Source of the DNA: Thermomonas flagellata
Lineage (GTDB): Bacteria; Pseudomonadota; Gammaproteobacteria; Xanthomonadales; Xanthomonadaceae
Direction: 5' to 3'
Length of the DNA stretch: 64,000 nt
NCBI RefSeq assembly: GCF_022419185.1
Contig: NZ_JAJOZK010000003.1
Coordinates: 1-64,000 of the forward strand
The notes under the pieces were generated by a model that was not told the DNA's origin, did not search any database, and saw nothing but the letters and a program-made list of their open reading frames with translations. The stretch's first letter is position 1, and each line of letters starts with the position of its first letter. The translations under genes were made by a program, and so were the position numbers. Below are positions 32,520-45,227 of this stretch, piece by piece.

Positions 32520-33077
32520 ATGGCCAGCCTCAGCGACGACCTGCTCGCGCAACTCACCGGCCCGGCACTGGGCCAGATCAGCCGCCAGCTGGGCGCCGAC
32601 CCGGCCCAGACCTCCACCGCCATCGGCGCGGCCCTGCCGATGCTGCTCGGCGCACTCGGGCGCGACCACGCCGGCGCCGGCGGGATCGCCGAGGTCCTCG
32701 GCGCGGTGCTGGGCGGACAGGCCTCGCCGCAGACCGACGGCCAGGGCCAGCTCGGCCACATCTTCGGCGACCGCCTGCCGCGCGCCGAGGCCGGGCTGGG
32801 GCAGGCCAGCGGCCTTGGCCGCGACCAGGCCGGCCGCCTGCTGGCCATCCTCGCGCCGATCGTGCTGGCCTACCTGGGACGGCGCATGTTCGCGGGCGGC
32901 AGCGCCGGACCGCACGCCCTCGGGCAGCTGCTCGGGCAGGAACAGCAGCAGCTGGCCGAGCGCGGCAATCCCGGCCTCGCCCTGCTCGGCCAAGTGCTGG
33001 ACCAGGACGGCGATGGCCAGTTCGGGCTGGACGACGTGCTGCGGCTCGGCGGGCGGCTGTTCGGCGCGGGTCGCTGA
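32520..33077 (+). CDS. DUF937 (YidB-like) protein
   Basis: A 185-residue DUF937 protein: an N-terminal helical domain (SLSDDLLAQLTGPALGQISR), a Gly/Ala-rich middle with GAALPMLLGALGR, and a hydrophobic segment LLAILAPIVLAYLGRRM. It ends in an EF-hand-like loop (DQDGDGQFGLDDV), a common but unexplained feature of this family. GGAGGAG precedes the ATG. No biochemical role is known to me. It is 66 bp downstream of mutS on the same strand. Confidence 0.85.
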   Translation: MASLSDDLLAQLTGPALGQISRQLGADPAQTSTAIGAALPMLLGALGRDHAGAGGIAEVLGAVLGGQASPQTDGQGQLGHIFGDRLPRAEAGLGQASGLGRDQAGRLLAILAPIVLAYLGRRMFAGGSAGPHALGQLLGQEQQQLAERGNPGLALLGQVLDQDGDGQFGLDDVLRLGGRLFGAGR

Positions 33078-33159
33078 GCGCCAGACCGCACGCCAGCGCA
33101 CGCCGTAGGCACAGTCTGAGAAGGGCGGCACGGCCGCAGTCGATGCAGCGGGCCGATCA

Positions 33160-33174
33160 ATAGTCTGTTGCTAT
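33160..33174. promoter_or_regulatory. OxyR-like half-site upstream of katG
   Basis: ATAG, 7 bp, CTAT in a locally A/T-rich stretch about 80 bp upstream of katG. This is the core spacing of one half of the OxyR consensus (recalled). The second half is not convincing. Confidence 0.4.
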
Positions 33175-33205
33175 CGTAATTTTCCAATCATTCGATTTTT
33201 CATAG

Positions 33206-35407
<2,202 letters not shown>

Positions 35408-35431
35408 TCCCGGCCGATTGCGCCCCTTCGG

Positions 35432-35462
35432 CGGCCGCCTGCGGGCGGCCGTCGTCGTTTTC
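35432..35462 (+). terminator. Terminator after katG
   Basis: Perfect 8-bp stem CGGCCGCC/GGCGGCCG with a TGCG loop, then TCGTCGTTTT, 25 bp after the katG stop. Confidence 0.85.
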
Positions 35463-35485
35463 CAGGGGCGATACGCGCACCAGGC

Positions 35486-36193
35486 TCAGGACGGGATCAG
35501 CACGTATTCCAGCGAGGCCGCCGCGCGGCGCGCCCCGTCGCGCAGGATGATCGGGTTGACGAAGCTGCCATAAACCGTGCCGCGCCCCGGCGGCCAGGGA
35601 TCGTGGATGCGCACCATGGTGCCCTGCCCGGAGGGATCGCCGTCGCTGTAGACGCCGCTCAGCACCACGGCATGCCCACCGAGATGGTTGGCCCCATCTC
35701 GATATATGGTCCCGATCCACAGAGGCATGCGCAGCAGCAGTCCCACGAGTTCCTGCACCCCCAGCGAGCGGTTTGGCATGCGCCAACCCAAGCCGCGCGC
35801 GAAGGTGTCGAGGTTGTCGAGATCCGCGATTATCCCACCCCTCAGGCCGAGGCTGGCCCGGCCTCGGCCGACGCTCATGGTGTTGCCGAGGATCATGGTC
35901 GCCGCCGCCGACCAGCAGCTCATGCCGTCCGGCTGGCCGAAGAGCCGGATCGGATGCTCGCGCTGGTGGCGCAGGCCCAGTGCGGTCCAGGTCTGCGGGC
36001 CGACCACCCCGTCCACCACCAGGCCCGGATGCCGGCGCTGGAAGGCGCGTACCGCGCGCTCGCACTCCCCGTCGAAGCGGCCATCGCTGCCGGAGTACGG
36101 CAGGTCGGCATGCTCGCGGGTGTCCGCCCGCACCAGCAGGCACTGCATGAACTCGACGTCGTGGCCGTGGCTGCCGCGGTACAGGGTGCGCAT
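35486..36193 (-). CDS. Peptidoglycan-binding plus papain-like (C70/C39-type) cysteine peptidase
   Basis: A 235-residue two-domain protein. Residues about 5-75 form a PG_binding_1 domain (VEFMQCLLVRAD..., ERAVRAFQRRHPGL, VDGVVGPQTW). Residues 80-235 look like a papain-like peptidase of the AvrRpt2/C70 or C39-like group: Gln87 and Cys93 in FGQPDGMSCWSAAATMIL order, His174 in GGHAVVLSG and Asp198 in RIHDPW. GGAGGA precedes the ATG at 36193. No signal peptide or lipobox, so export would need another route. It could be a cell-wall or effector-type peptidase; the substrate is unknown. Confidence 0.75.
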   Translation of the reverse strand: MRTLYRGSHGHDVEFMQCLLVRADTREHADLPYSGSDGRFDGECERAVRAFQRRHPGLVVDGVVGPQTWTALGLRHQREHPIRLFGQPDGMSCWSAAATMILGNTMSVGRGRASLGLRGGIIADLDNLDTFARGLGWRMPNRSLGVQELVGLLLRMPLWIGTIYRDGANHLGGHAVVLSGVYSDGDPSGQGTMVRIHDPWPPGRGTVYGSFVNPIILRDGARRAAASLEYVLIPS

Positions 36194-36336
36194 GGCCGTC
36201 CTCCGGAACTGGATGCCGGCAGTCTCGGCGGCACGATCTGCCGCGGCAATCCGCCATGCGTCATAGACCGGACGCGGCAAGCCCCGGCATGGCAGGGCAT
36301 GCGGGCAAGCGAGCCGCTCACCGCGCAGTGCTGAAG

Positions 36337-36741
36337 CTAGAGTGCGCCGATATCGCCCAGCGCGCGCAGCAGGCGGCGGGCGCGCTTGTCCGGCTTGGTT
36401 TCGGGTGGCTGGAAGCCGGCGCGCTCGGCCGCACGCTGCGCGCGGGCATGCGCGCGCGCCTGCCGCGATGCCTCGGATTCGCGGTACAGGGCCTGGGCGG
36501 CGCTGGCCGGGCCGCGGGTATCGCTGAGTGCCAGCACTTCGATCTCGAAGCGCTCCTCCGCGCGCTGCACCACCAGCGCATCGCCCACCCGCACGCCGCG
36601 CGCGGGCTTGGCACGCTGGCCGCCGACTTCGACCTTGCCAGTCTCGATGGCGTGCTTGGCCAGCGCGCGGGTCTTGAAGAAGCGCGCGGCCCACAGCCAC
36701 AGGTCGAGGCGGACGCTGGCGGTCTCGTCGGAGCTGGGCAT
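36337..36741 (-). CDS. hslR: S4-domain RNA-binding protein, Hsp15-like
   Basis: A 134-residue protein with an S4 RNA-binding domain (VRLDLWLWAARFFKTRALAK, then ETGKVEVGGQRAKPARGV) and a basic C-terminal tail, like heat-shock protein Hsp15. Hsp15 recycles stalled 50S subunits carrying peptidyl-tRNA (recalled). The ATG at 36741 begins just before the S4 domain. It lies downstream of the rplS terminator and is probably transcribed separately. Confidence 0.87.
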   Translation of the reverse strand: MPSSDETASVRLDLWLWAARFFKTRALAKHAIETGKVEVGGQRAKPARGVRVGDALVVQRAEERFEIEVLALSDTRGPASAAQALYRESEASRQARAHARAQRAAERAGFQPPETKPDKRARRLLRALGDIGAL

Positions 36742-36768
36742 GCGCGGCGGTCCTGTACCACAAACGCA

Positions 36769-36792
36769 GACGGCCACCCGGGGGTGGCCGTC
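36769..36792 (-). terminator. Terminator of the rpsP-rimM-trmD-rplS operon
   Basis: Inverted repeat GACGGCCACCC/GGGTGGCCGTC, followed on the minus strand by TGCGTTTG. It is 26 bp after the rplS stop. Confidence 0.75.
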
Positions 36793-36817
36793 GCGTGGCG
36801 AGGCGCTTGGTCCCGCC

Positions 36818-37231
36818 TTACTCGGCGGCAGCGGCGGCCGCCGCCGCGGCGGCCTTGGCCTTGGCGTTGCCGGCCAGGTCTTCCTTGATGCGCGCCTTCT
36901 TGCCCTCCAGTCCGCGCAGGTAGTAGAGCTTGCTGGCGCGCACGTCGCCGCGGCGCTTGACTTCGACCGAGTCGATCGCCGGGCTGTGGGTCTGGAACAC
37001 GCGCTCGACGCCGTAGCCGTGCGAGATCTTGCGCACGGTGAAGGACGAATTCAGGCCGGCGTTCTTCTTGGCGATCACCACGCCCTCGTAGGCCTGCACG
37101 CGCTCGCGGTTGCCTTCCTTCACCTTGACGTTGACGACGACGGTATCGCCGGGGCCGAAGTCGGGCAGCTGGCGCGAGACCTGGGCGGTCTCGAACTCCT
37201 GGACGAGGGTGTGGATCGAGGGCTTGTTCAT
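36818..37231 (-). CDS. rplS: 50S ribosomal protein L19
   Basis: A 137-residue ribosomal protein at the 30S-50S interface. [20 protein letters not shown] and [18 protein letters not shown] are diagnostic. The C-terminus carries an Ala-rich tail ([15 protein letters not shown]) longer than in E. coli, as seen in Xanthomonadaceae. Last gene of the rpsP operon, 186 bp after trmD. Confidence 0.98.
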   Translation of the reverse strand: MNKPSIHTLVQEFETAQVSRQLPDFGPGDTVVVNVKVKEGNRERVQAYEGVVIAKKNAGLNSSFTVRKISHGYGVERVFQTHSPAIDSVEVKRRGDVRASKLYYLRGLEGKKARIKEDLAGNAKAKAAAAAAAAAAE

Positions 37232-37417
37232 GGGATCAACCTAGGAAAGGGATTGCGTGCGGCTGCACGCGCCTGTTGGAGTCGTTGTTGCGCGAGTGCA
37301 CGTGGACCCGCGTCATGGCATCGGGGGTGCTGCAGGCACGACCCAGGAAGGCCGTGGGCAGCGCAGCATGATCGCATGTTTTCCCCGCCCGCGCCAGCGG
37401 CCGGGCGCGGCGCCGGA

Positions 37418-38188
37418 TCAGGCATCGCCCTCCGGCGCGTCGAGGGCGCGCAGGAAGTGCGCCTTGAAGTCCTCCAGCAGGGCGCGGTCGGCCTTCGACA
37501 GCGCGGCCTCGTCCAGCAGGTCGGGGCGGCGCAGCCAGGTCCGGCCCAGCGCCTGCTGCCGGCGCCAGCGCGCGATCCTGGCATGGTCGCCGGACAGCAG
37601 CACCTCCGGCACCCGGCCCAGCGGGTGGTCCACCGGGCGGGTGTAATGCGGGCAGTCCAGCAGGCCGTCGCCCTCGAAGCTGTCCTGCGCCGCGGACTCG
37701 GCATCGCCCAGCGCACCGTCCAGCAGCCGCGCCACCGCATCGACCACCACCGCCGCACCCAGCTCGCCGCCGGACAGCACGTAGTCGCCGATTGACAGCT
37801 CCTCGTCCACCTCGGCCTGCAGCAGGCGCTCGTCCACGCCTTCGTAGCGGCCGCACAGCAGCACCAGCCGCGGCAGCGCCGCCAGTTCGCGCACCTTGCG
37901 CTGGTCGAGGCGCCGCCCCTGCGGGCTGAGGTACACCACCCGCGCGGGCGCCGGATCCGCCGCCCGCGCCGCCGCGATCGCCGCACGCAGCGGGTCGATC
38001 AGCATCACCATGCCCGGACCGCCGCCGAACGGACGGTCGTCCACCCGGCGGTAATTGCCCTCGGCGAAGTCGCGCGGGTTCCAGCCGTGGATCGCCAGCA
38101 GCCCGCGCTCGCCGGCGCGCCCGACCACGCCGTGGGCGGCGAGCTGGGCGACGAACTCGGGGAACAGGCTGATGACGTCGAAACGCAT
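37418..38188 (-). CDS. trmD: tRNA (guanine-N1)-methyltransferase
   Basis: A 256-residue SPOUT-class enzyme that makes m1G37 in tRNAs reading CNN codons and prevents frameshifts. The start [13 protein letters not shown], the trefoil-knot motifs [11 protein letters not shown] and [13 protein letters not shown], and [14 protein letters not shown] are all present. It follows rimM after 12 bp in the conserved rpsP-rimM-trmD-rplS operon. Confidence 0.98.
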   Translation of the reverse strand: MRFDVISLFPEFVAQLAAHGVVGRAGERGLLAIHGWNPRDFAEGNYRRVDDRPFGGGPGMVMLIDPLRAAIAAARAADPAPARVVYLSPQGRRLDQRKVRELAALPRLVLLCGRYEGVDERLLQAEVDEELSIGDYVLSGGELGAAVVVDAVARLLDGALGDAESAAQDSFEGDGLLDCPHYTRPVDHPLGRVPEVLLSGDHARIARWRRQQALGRTWLRRPDLLDEAALSKADRALLEDFKAHFLRALDAPEGDA

Positions 38189-38200
38189 GCCGGCGGGCGC

Positions 38201-38722
38201 CTAGAAGTCCGGGTCCCAGTCCACCACCACCAGGCCGGCGGCGAAATCGACGCTGCGGATGTAATCGGGCTGGACGAACGGGATCATGCGCTCACGCTCG
38301 CCCTGCGCCACCAGCACGTGGTTGGCGCCGTTGTCGAACAGGTAGGCCACGCGGCCGAAGTCCACGCCCTCGACGTTGGCCACGCGCAGGCCTTCCAGGT
38401 CCACCCAGTAGTACTCGCCGGGGGCCGGCGGCGGTAGCGCGCTGCGCGGCACCAGCACCTCGGTCCCGCGCAGGGCCTCGGCGGCATCGCGGTCGGCGAT
38501 CCCCGGCAGGGTGGCGATCAGGCCCTTGCCGCCGGCGCGCACCTGCGCGCCCGCGCACACGCGCTCGCCGCCGCGCGGGTCGCGCAGGGTCCACGGCTGG
38601 TAGCGCGCGATCGCGCGGGCAGGTTCGGTATAGCTCTCGAGCTTGACCTCGCCGCGCACGCCGAACGCACCGTGGAGGCGGCCCACGGCGATCATCCGCT
38701 GGCCGGCCGACGGTGCGTTCAT
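38201..38722 (-). CDS. rimM: Ribosome maturation factor RimM
   Basis: A 173-residue 16S rRNA-processing factor acting on the 30S head. The N-terminal domain has [20 protein letters not shown] and the PRC-barrel domain has [17 protein letters not shown]. The ATG at 38722 follows rpsP after 53 bp. Normal length. Confidence 0.97.
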   Translation of the reverse strand: MNAPSAGQRMIAVGRLHGAFGVRGEVKLESYTEPARAIARYQPWTLRDPRGGERVCAGAQVRAGGKGLIATLPGIADRDAAEALRGTEVLVPRSALPPPAPGEYYWVDLEGLRVANVEGVDFGRVAYLFDNGANHVLVAQGERERMIPFVQPDYIRSVDFAAGLVVVDWDPDF

Positions 38723-38775
38723 TGCGGGATCCAGTCCGGCGGCGCCCGCGGGGCGCCGCCCGGGATGCGGCGGGA

Positions 38776-39024
38776 TCAGGCCGCCTTGGCGGCGGTCTTG
38801 TACAGGTCGGCGACCTTGTCGGTCAGCTGGGCGCCGTTGTCCAGCCAGTACTTCACGCGCTCCAGATCCAGCTCGACCCGCTTCTCGTTGCCCTGCGCCA
38901 CCGGGTTGTAGTAGCCCACGCGCTCGATGTTGCGGCCGTCGCGGGCGCTGCGGCTGTCGGTGACGATGATGTGGTAGAAGGGGCGCTTCTTGGCGCCGCC
39001 GCGGGTGAGGCGGATCTTGACCAT
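38776..39024 (-). CDS. rpsP: 30S ribosomal protein S16
   Basis: An 82-residue ribosomal protein ([20 protein letters not shown] start; [10 protein letters not shown]). First gene of the operon with rimM, trmD and rplS. A good sigma-70 promoter lies 49 bp upstream. Confidence 0.98.
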   Translation of the reverse strand: MVKIRLTRGGAKKRPFYHIIVTDSRSARDGRNIERVGYYNPVAQGNEKRVELDLERVKYWLDNGAQLTDKVADLYKTAAKAA

Positions 39025-39072
39025 GGTGTGCTCGGTGTTGCCCAGCGGCCGGGATGGCCGGGTAAGCTGGCA

Positions 39073-39101
39073 AGTATAGCCGACGCGCCCGCCGCGGCCA
39101 A
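39073..39101 (-). promoter_or_regulatory. Sigma-70 promoter of the rpsP operon
   Basis: TTGGCC, 17-bp spacer, TATACT on the minus strand, giving a leader of about 42 nt before rpsP. Confidence 0.75.
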
Positions 39102-39110
39102 GCCCGGTGC

Positions 39111-40478
39111 TCAGCGGAACGGCAGCCCGCCGCGCCCGCCCATCATCCCGGACAGCCCGCGCAGCAGCCCTTTGGCGCCGCCGCGGCCGAGCTTGCCCAT
39201 CATCTTCTCCATCTGCTGGTACTGCTTGAGCAGGCGGTTGACGTCGGCCGGGGTCAGCCCGGCGCCGCGCGCGATGCGCGCCCGCCGCGAGCCGTTGAGC
39301 AGGTCCGGGTTGCGCCGCTCTTTCCGGGTCATCGAATTGATGATCGCGATCATGCGCGGCACCTCCTTGCCGGTGACCTGCTGCTTGACCGCCTCCGGCA
39401 GCTGGCCGACGCCCGGCAGCTTGTCCATCAGCCCGTGCAGGCCACCCATCGCCTGCATCTGCTGCAGCTGGTCGCGCATGTCCTCGAGGTCGAAGCGCTT
39501 GCCCTTGGCGACCTTCTCCGCCAGCTTCTGCGCCTTGTCCTTGTCGACCTGGGCCTCGACCTGCTCCACCAGCGAGAGCACGTCGCCCATGTCGAGGATG
39601 CGGCTGGCGGCGCGGTCGGGGTGGAACACGTCCAGCCCGTCGGGCTTCTCGCCCACGCCGACGAACTTGATCGGCTTGCCGGTGATGTAGCGCACCGACA
39701 GCGCGGCGCCGCCGCGGGCGTCGCCGTCGGTCTTGGTCAGCACCACGCCGGTCAGCGGCAGCGCCTCGCCGAAGTGCTTGGCGGTGACCGCCGCGTCCTG
39801 GCCGGTCATCGAGTCCACCACGAACAGGGTCTCGACCGGGTTCACCGCGGCGTGCAGGGCCTTGATCTCGGCCATCATCGCCGCGTCGATGCTGGTGCGG
39901 CCGGCGGTGTCCACGATCAGCACGTCCGCGTAGGCGCGGCGGGCCTCGTCGATCGCGGCCTTGACGATGGCCTCCGGCTTCTGCCCGGCATCGGACGGGA
40001 AGAACAGCGCGCCCACCTGTCCGGCCAGGGTCTGCAGCTGTTCGATCGCGGCCGGGCGGTACACGTCGGCCGAGACCACCATCACCTTCTTCTTGCGCTT
40101 CTCCTTGAGGTGCTTGGCGAGCTTGGCCACGGTGGTGGTCTTGCCCGCGCCCTGCAGGCCGGCCATCAGGATCACCGCCGGCGCCGGTACGTTGAGGTTG
40201 AGGTCGGACGCCTGCGCGCCCATCACCGCGGCCAACTCGTCGCGCACGATCCGCACCAGCACCTGGCCCGGGGTCAGCGAGCGCATGACCTCCTGCCCCA
40301 CCGCGCGCACCTTGATGCGCTGGATCAGGGCCTGCACCACCGGCAGCGCCACGTCCGCCTCCAGCAGCGCGATCCGCACCTCGCGCACCGCCTCGGCGAT
40401 GTTGGACTCGGTCAGGCGCCCGCGTCCGCGCAGGCGCTCGATGGTGCCGGACAGGCGCTGGGTCAGGGATTCGAACAT
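39111..40478 (-). CDS. ffh: Signal recognition particle protein Ffh
   Basis: A 455-residue SRP54 GTPase that delivers nascent membrane proteins to FtsY. N domain; G domain with [24 protein letters not shown] and [10 protein letters not shown]; and a C-terminal Met-rich M domain ([30 protein letters not shown]). The ATG at 40478 gives [13 protein letters not shown]. It is divergent from the YpjD-like gene, with a TATACT -10-like element at 40513-40518. Confidence 0.98.
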   Translation of the reverse strand: MFESLTQRLSGTIERLRGRGRLTESNIAEAVREVRIALLEADVALPVVQALIQRIKVRAVGQEVMRSLTPGQVLVRIVRDELAAVMGAQASDLNLNVPAPAVILMAGLQGAGKTTTVAKLAKHLKEKRKKKVMVVSADVYRPAAIEQLQTLAGQVGALFFPSDAGQKPEAIVKAAIDEARRAYADVLIVDTAGRTSIDAAMMAEIKALHAAVNPVETLFVVDSMTGQDAAVTAKHFGEALPLTGVVLTKTDGDARGGAALSVRYITGKPIKFVGVGEKPDGLDVFHPDRAASRILDMGDVLSLVEQVEAQVDKDKAQKLAEKVAKGKRFDLEDMRDQLQQMQAMGGLHGLMDKLPGVGQLPEAVKQQVTGKEVPRMIAIINSMTRKERRNPDLLNGSRRARIARGAGLTPADVNRLLKQYQQMEKMMGKLGRGGAKGLLRGLSGMMGGRGGLPFR

Positions 40479-40559
40479 GGCGGTACAGGCTGCGGGCGGG
40501 CCGGGGGCGCGCAGTATACCGGCGGCGATGCCGGCCCCGGCTGTGCGACACTTCCGCGG

Positions 40560-41351
40560 ATGCTGATGCCTGCGATCGCCCTCGCCCTCTACCTGGCCGC
40601 TTGCGTGCTGCTGTGGCGCACCGCCACGGGCGCGCATCCGCACGCGCGCGGCTGGGTCCCGGTCGCGGTGCTGGCGGTGCTGTTCCATGCCGAGACCCAC
40701 GTCGAGGCCTGGCGCCTGCTGCAGGGGCCGGACATGCACTTCTTCGCCGCGCTGTCGCTGGTCGGGCTGGGCATGGCCGCGCTGACCACCGCCTACGGCG
40801 CGACCGGGCGGATGCCGGCGCTCGGGCTGGTGGTGTTCCCGCTGGCAGCGCTGGCGCTCTTGGCCTATGCGCTGTACGGGCATGCCGATGCGGTCAGCCG
40901 GCTCGACTGGCGGCTGCAACTGCACGCCTGGCTGGCGCTGCTGGCCTACGCGGCGCTGGCGCTGGCGGCGGTGCTGGCGGTGTTCCTGTGGGCGCAGGAG
41001 CGCGCCCTGCGCCGGCGCCGGCTGTCGCACTGGCTGGCCGCCCTGCCGCCGCTGACCGAGCTGGAGACCCTGCTGTTCCGCACCATCGCGGTCGGCTTCG
41101 TGCTGCTGACCGCGACCCTGCTGACCGGGGTGCTGTTCGTGCACGACCTGCTCGCCCAGCACCTGGTGCACAAGACCGTGCTCAGCGTGCTGTCGTGGCT
41201 GGCATTCGGCGCCCTGCTGCTGGGGCGCTGGCGGCGCGGCTGGCGCGGGGCGACCGCGGTGCGCTGGACGCTGGCGGCGATGGCGCTGCTGGTGCTGGCC
41301 TTCTTCGGCAGCAAGTTCGTACTGGAGCTGGTGCTGCGCCGCCCGGGCTGA
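40560..41351 (+). CDS. CcsA/YpjD-family inner-membrane protein
   Basis: A 263-residue protein with about eight hydrophobic helices and the cytochrome-c-assembly (CcsA-like) pattern. Candidate heme-facing histidines appear in [17 protein letters not shown] and [14 protein letters not shown]. The WGS-type WWD loop of true CcmC/CcsA is absent, as in YpjD proteins. The gene is often found divergent from ffh (recalled). The exact function is unknown. A second possible ATG lies at 40566. Confidence 0.85.
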   Translation: MLMPAIALALYLAACVLLWRTATGAHPHARGWVPVAVLAVLFHAETHVEAWRLLQGPDMHFFAALSLVGLGMAALTTAYGATGRMPALGLVVFPLAALALLAYALYGHADAVSRLDWRLQLHAWLALLAYAALALAAVLAVFLWAQERALRRRRLSHWLAALPPLTELETLLFRTIAVGFVLLTATLLTGVLFVHDLLAQHLVHKTVLSVLSWLAFGALLLGRWRRGWRGATAVRWTLAAMALLVLAFFGSKFVLELVLRRPG

Positions 41352-41363
41352 GGCGGGCGCGGC

Positions 41364-42752
<1,389 letters not shown>

Positions 42753-42860
42753 GCCGGCTCACCGATCGGACGGGCCGCCAGGATCGCCGGCGACGGTCGC
42801 AGCGGCTGCGACCGCGGCCTGCGCGCGTCCGTCCAGGCGGGCGCAGGGGCAGGCGGGAAG

Positions 42861-42936
42861 TGGTGCCGGAAACAGGAGTCGAACCTGCGACCTACGCATT
42901 ACGAATGCGCCGCTCTACCAGCTGAGCTATTCCGGC
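42861..42936 (-). tRNA. tRNA-Thr(CGT)
   Basis: A 76-nt cloverleaf: acceptor GCCGGAA/TTTCCGGC region, D-arm GCTCAGCTGGTAGAGC, anticodon stem GCGCA/TGCGT with loop TTCGTAA (CGT), T-arm CAGGTTCGACTCCTG, encoded CCA. A TACAAT -10-like hexamer (42947-42952) lies just upstream. Confidence 0.96.
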
Positions 42937-42990
42937 GAGGGCCTGGATTGTAGCCAATGCCGCGTGCCGGCCGCCAGCGCGGGCGGGCCG

Positions 42991-43380
42991 TCACAGCGGG
43001 CGGCGCGGGCGGCGGCGCTGCCCCTGCAAGGCCTGCGCCAGCTCCAGCACCAGCAGCTGCGCGCGCCGCGGCAGCGCGCGCCAGGCGGCGAGCAGGGCGC
43101 GCTCCTCGCTGGCATCGACCAGTTCGGCATCCGCCGCCGGCACGTCCGCCAGCACGTCGGCGTCCGGCACCATCGGCCCGCGCCCGGTGCCGAGCCACTC
43201 CAGCGACACCTTGCAGGTGCGCGCGATCGCGATCAGGTTCGGCATCGCCGGACGGATGTCGTTGGCCGATTCCCAGTTCGAGACGGCGCTGCGGCGGACC
43301 CGGAGGCGCTCGGCCAGCGCCGCCTGCGACAGCCCGGCGCGCCGGCGCGCGCGCCGAATGCGTTCCTGCATGCTCAGCAT
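42991..43380 (-). CDS. XRE-family (HTH_3) transcriptional regulator
   Basis: A 129-residue protein with an N-terminal Cro/C1-type helix-turn-helix (SQAALAERLRVRRSAVSNWE, about 19-38) and a conserved following helix (IRPAMPNLIAIARTCKVSLEWLG). The C-terminal half is a short, Arg-rich helical region with no recognised sensor. GGGAGG lies 4 nt before the ATG. Three tandem CTGG-repeats stand just upstream and could be its operator. Target genes are unknown; nothing nearby looks phage-derived. Confidence 0.88.
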   Translation of the reverse strand: MLSMQERIRRARRRAGLSQAALAERLRVRRSAVSNWESANDIRPAMPNLIAIARTCKVSLEWLGTGRGPMVPDADVLADVPAADAELVDASEERALLAAWRALPRRAQLLVLELAQALQGQRRRPRRPL

Positions 43381-43770
43381 GGCGCCTCCCGCAAGACAGA
43401 TTCATTGGCTGGCAGCAACACTGGCATCAACTGGTACACAACGGCTGTCCTCCCTGCCCGTATCCCATGTTGTAAACGATTTTCGCGCACGCCCGCCAGT
43501 CATGCTGGCCGGCCGCAAGGATGCGGCCAACGACCTGTTCAGGGATCATGCGTGCGGGCGGGTGACAGGGAGGTCGCCCGCGGCATCCGCCGATGCCGCC
43601 GGCACGAGGGACGGTGCCCGCCCATCCCCATGCACGCCATCCATGCACGAGGCGCGGCGCCGGGGCGGCGGCCTGCACGCGACGGCACGCCGGGGCCGAC
43701 CGCAGCGACGCATCCGGCGCTGCCCCGCCCCGCCGGCGCGGCGGCCACGGGGAACGCGGCCGGCGCCGGG
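43381..43770. other. 390-bp intergenic region between XRE gene and ispH
   Basis: The XRE-proximal part holds three CTGG direct repeats (43409-43440) and an A/T-richer stretch around 43465-43485. The ispH-proximal 200 bp is GC-rich with no convincing ORF, RNA or terminator. Confidence 0.6.
43409..43440 (+). repeat. Tandem CTGG direct repeats, possible XRE operator
   Basis: CTGGCAGCAACA, CTGGCATCAA and CTGGTACACA follow each other directly, 29-60 bp upstream of the XRE start. The spacing of 10-12 bp is one helical turn. Confidence 0.4.
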
Positions 43771-44724
43771 TCAGTCCACCAGGCGGATGCGCAGCTCGCG
43801 CGGCAGCGCGAACTCCATGTCCTCCGGCTCGCCGTCCAGCTCGCGCACGCCGCAGGCACCGAGCGCACACAGCCGGTCCAGCACGCCCTGCACCAGCACG
43901 TCCGGCGCGGAGGCCCCGGCGGTGACGCCGATCCGGCGCCGGCCGTGCAGCCAGGCCGGATCGATCTGGCCGGCATCGTCGATCAGCCAGGCCGCCGCGC
44001 CCTCGCGCTCGGCCAGCTCGCGCAGGCGGTTGGAATTGGAGCTGTTGGGCGAGCCGACCACCAGCACCAGGTCGCAGCCCTCGGCCACCAGCGCGCGCAC
44101 CGCGTCCTGGCGGTTCTGGGTGGCGTAGCAGATGTCGTCGTTCTTCGGCCCCTGGATGGCCGGGTACTTGGCCTTCAGCGCGGCGATGATGTCGCGGGTG
44201 TCGTCCACGCTGAGAGTGGTCTGGGTGGTGTAGGCGCAGTGCTCCGGCTGCGCCAGCGCGAGCGCGGCGACGTCGGCCAGGCCTTCGACCAGGTGGATGC
44301 GGCCGCGCCCGGCCTCCGCCTGCCACTGGCCCATGGTGCCCTCGACCTCGGGATGCCCGGCATGCCCGATCAGCACCATGTCGCGCCCGGCGCGGCACTG
44401 GCGGGCGACCTCGAGGTGGACCTTGGTCACCAGCGGGCAGGTCGCGTCGAACACCTTCAGCCCGCGCCGCGCGGCCTCCTCGCGCACCGCGCGCGCGACC
44501 CCGTGCGCACTGAAGATCACGGTGGCGCCGTCCGGCACCGCGTCCAGCTCCTCCACGAACACCGCGCCACGGCGGCGCAGATCGTCCACCACGTGGCGGT
44601 TGTGGACCACCTCGTGGCGCACGTAGATCGGCGCGCCCAGCGTCTCCAGCGCGCGCTTGACGATCTCGATGGCGCGGTCGACCCCGGCGCAGAACCCGCG
44701 CGGATTGGCCAGCAGTACGTCCAT
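43771..44724 (-). CDS. ispH: 4-hydroxy-3-methylbut-2-enyl diphosphate reductase
   Basis: A 317-residue iron-sulfur enzyme for the last step of the MEP isoprenoid pathway (HMBPP to IPP/DMAPP). The cluster ligand cysteines are in [20 protein letters not shown] and near [17 protein letters not shown] and [13 protein letters not shown] are diagnostic. It follows lspA after 2 bp and ends the murJ-ribF-ileS-lspA-ispH gene string. Confidence 0.98.
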   Translation of the reverse strand: MDVLLANPRGFCAGVDRAIEIVKRALETLGAPIYVRHEVVHNRHVVDDLRRRGAVFVEELDAVPDGATVIFSAHGVARAVREEAARRGLKVFDATCPLVTKVHLEVARQCRAGRDMVLIGHAGHPEVEGTMGQWQAEAGRGRIHLVEGLADVAALALAQPEHCAYTTQTTLSVDDTRDIIAALKAKYPAIQGPKNDDICYATQNRQDAVRALVAEGCDLVLVVGSPNSSNSNRLRELAEREGAAAWLIDDAGQIDPAWLHGRRRIGVTAGASAPDVLVQGVLDRLCALGACGVRELDGEPEDMEFALPRELRIRLVD

Positions 44725-44726
44725 CC

Positions 44727-45227
44727 TCAGCCCCCCCGGGCGCGGCGGCGCTCGCCGAGCAGCCCGAACACTCCGATCCCGATCGCGCCGGTCACCACCG
44801 CGGCGTCGGCGAGGTTGAACGCCGGCCACGACCAGCGCCCGGCGTACCACTGGATGAAGTCGACCACGTGCCCGTGCAGCAGGCGGTCGATCACGTTGCC
44901 GAGCGCGCCGCCGATCACCAGCGCCGGCGGTAGCGCCTGCCGCCAGTCGCCGCGCGGGGTGCGCGCCAGCATCCAGGCCAGTATCCCGCTGATCGCCAGC
45001 GCCAGCCCCAGGAACAGGTACTTCTGCCAGCCGCCGGCATCCGCGAGAAAGCTGAACGCGGCGCCGGTGTTGTAGGTGCGGTACCAGTTCCAGAACCCGG
45101 GGATCACCGGCACCGGGGTGTATTCCGGCAGCCGCGCCAGCACCCAGGCCTTGCTCAGCTGGTCGAGCACGATCACCGCCAGCGACACCCCCAGCCAAGG
45201 CAGCGCGTTCGGGCGCGGGGCGGCCAT
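44727..45227 (-). CDS. lspA: Prolipoprotein signal peptidase
   Basis: A 166-residue inner-membrane aspartyl protease (signal peptidase II) with four helices. The catalytic Asp residues are in [14 protein letters not shown] and FNLADAAVV, and NTGAAFSFL is conserved. Its start codon shares the A of the ileS stop (TGATG), so translation is coupled. Confidence 0.98.
   Translation of the reverse strand: MAAPRPNALPWLGVSLAVIVLDQLSKAWVLARLPEYTPVPVIPGFWNWYRTYNTGAAFSFLADAGGWQKYLFLGLALAISGILAWMLARTPRGDWRQALPPALVIGGALGNVIDRLLHGHVVDFIQWYAGRWSWPAFNLADAAVVTGAIGIGVFGLLGERRRARGG

Noticed and set aside
43466-43482. TTGTAAACGATTTTC, a weak match to the LacI-type palindrome
   Set aside because: Only about 3 of 7 half-site positions agree and it is far from any sugar gene.
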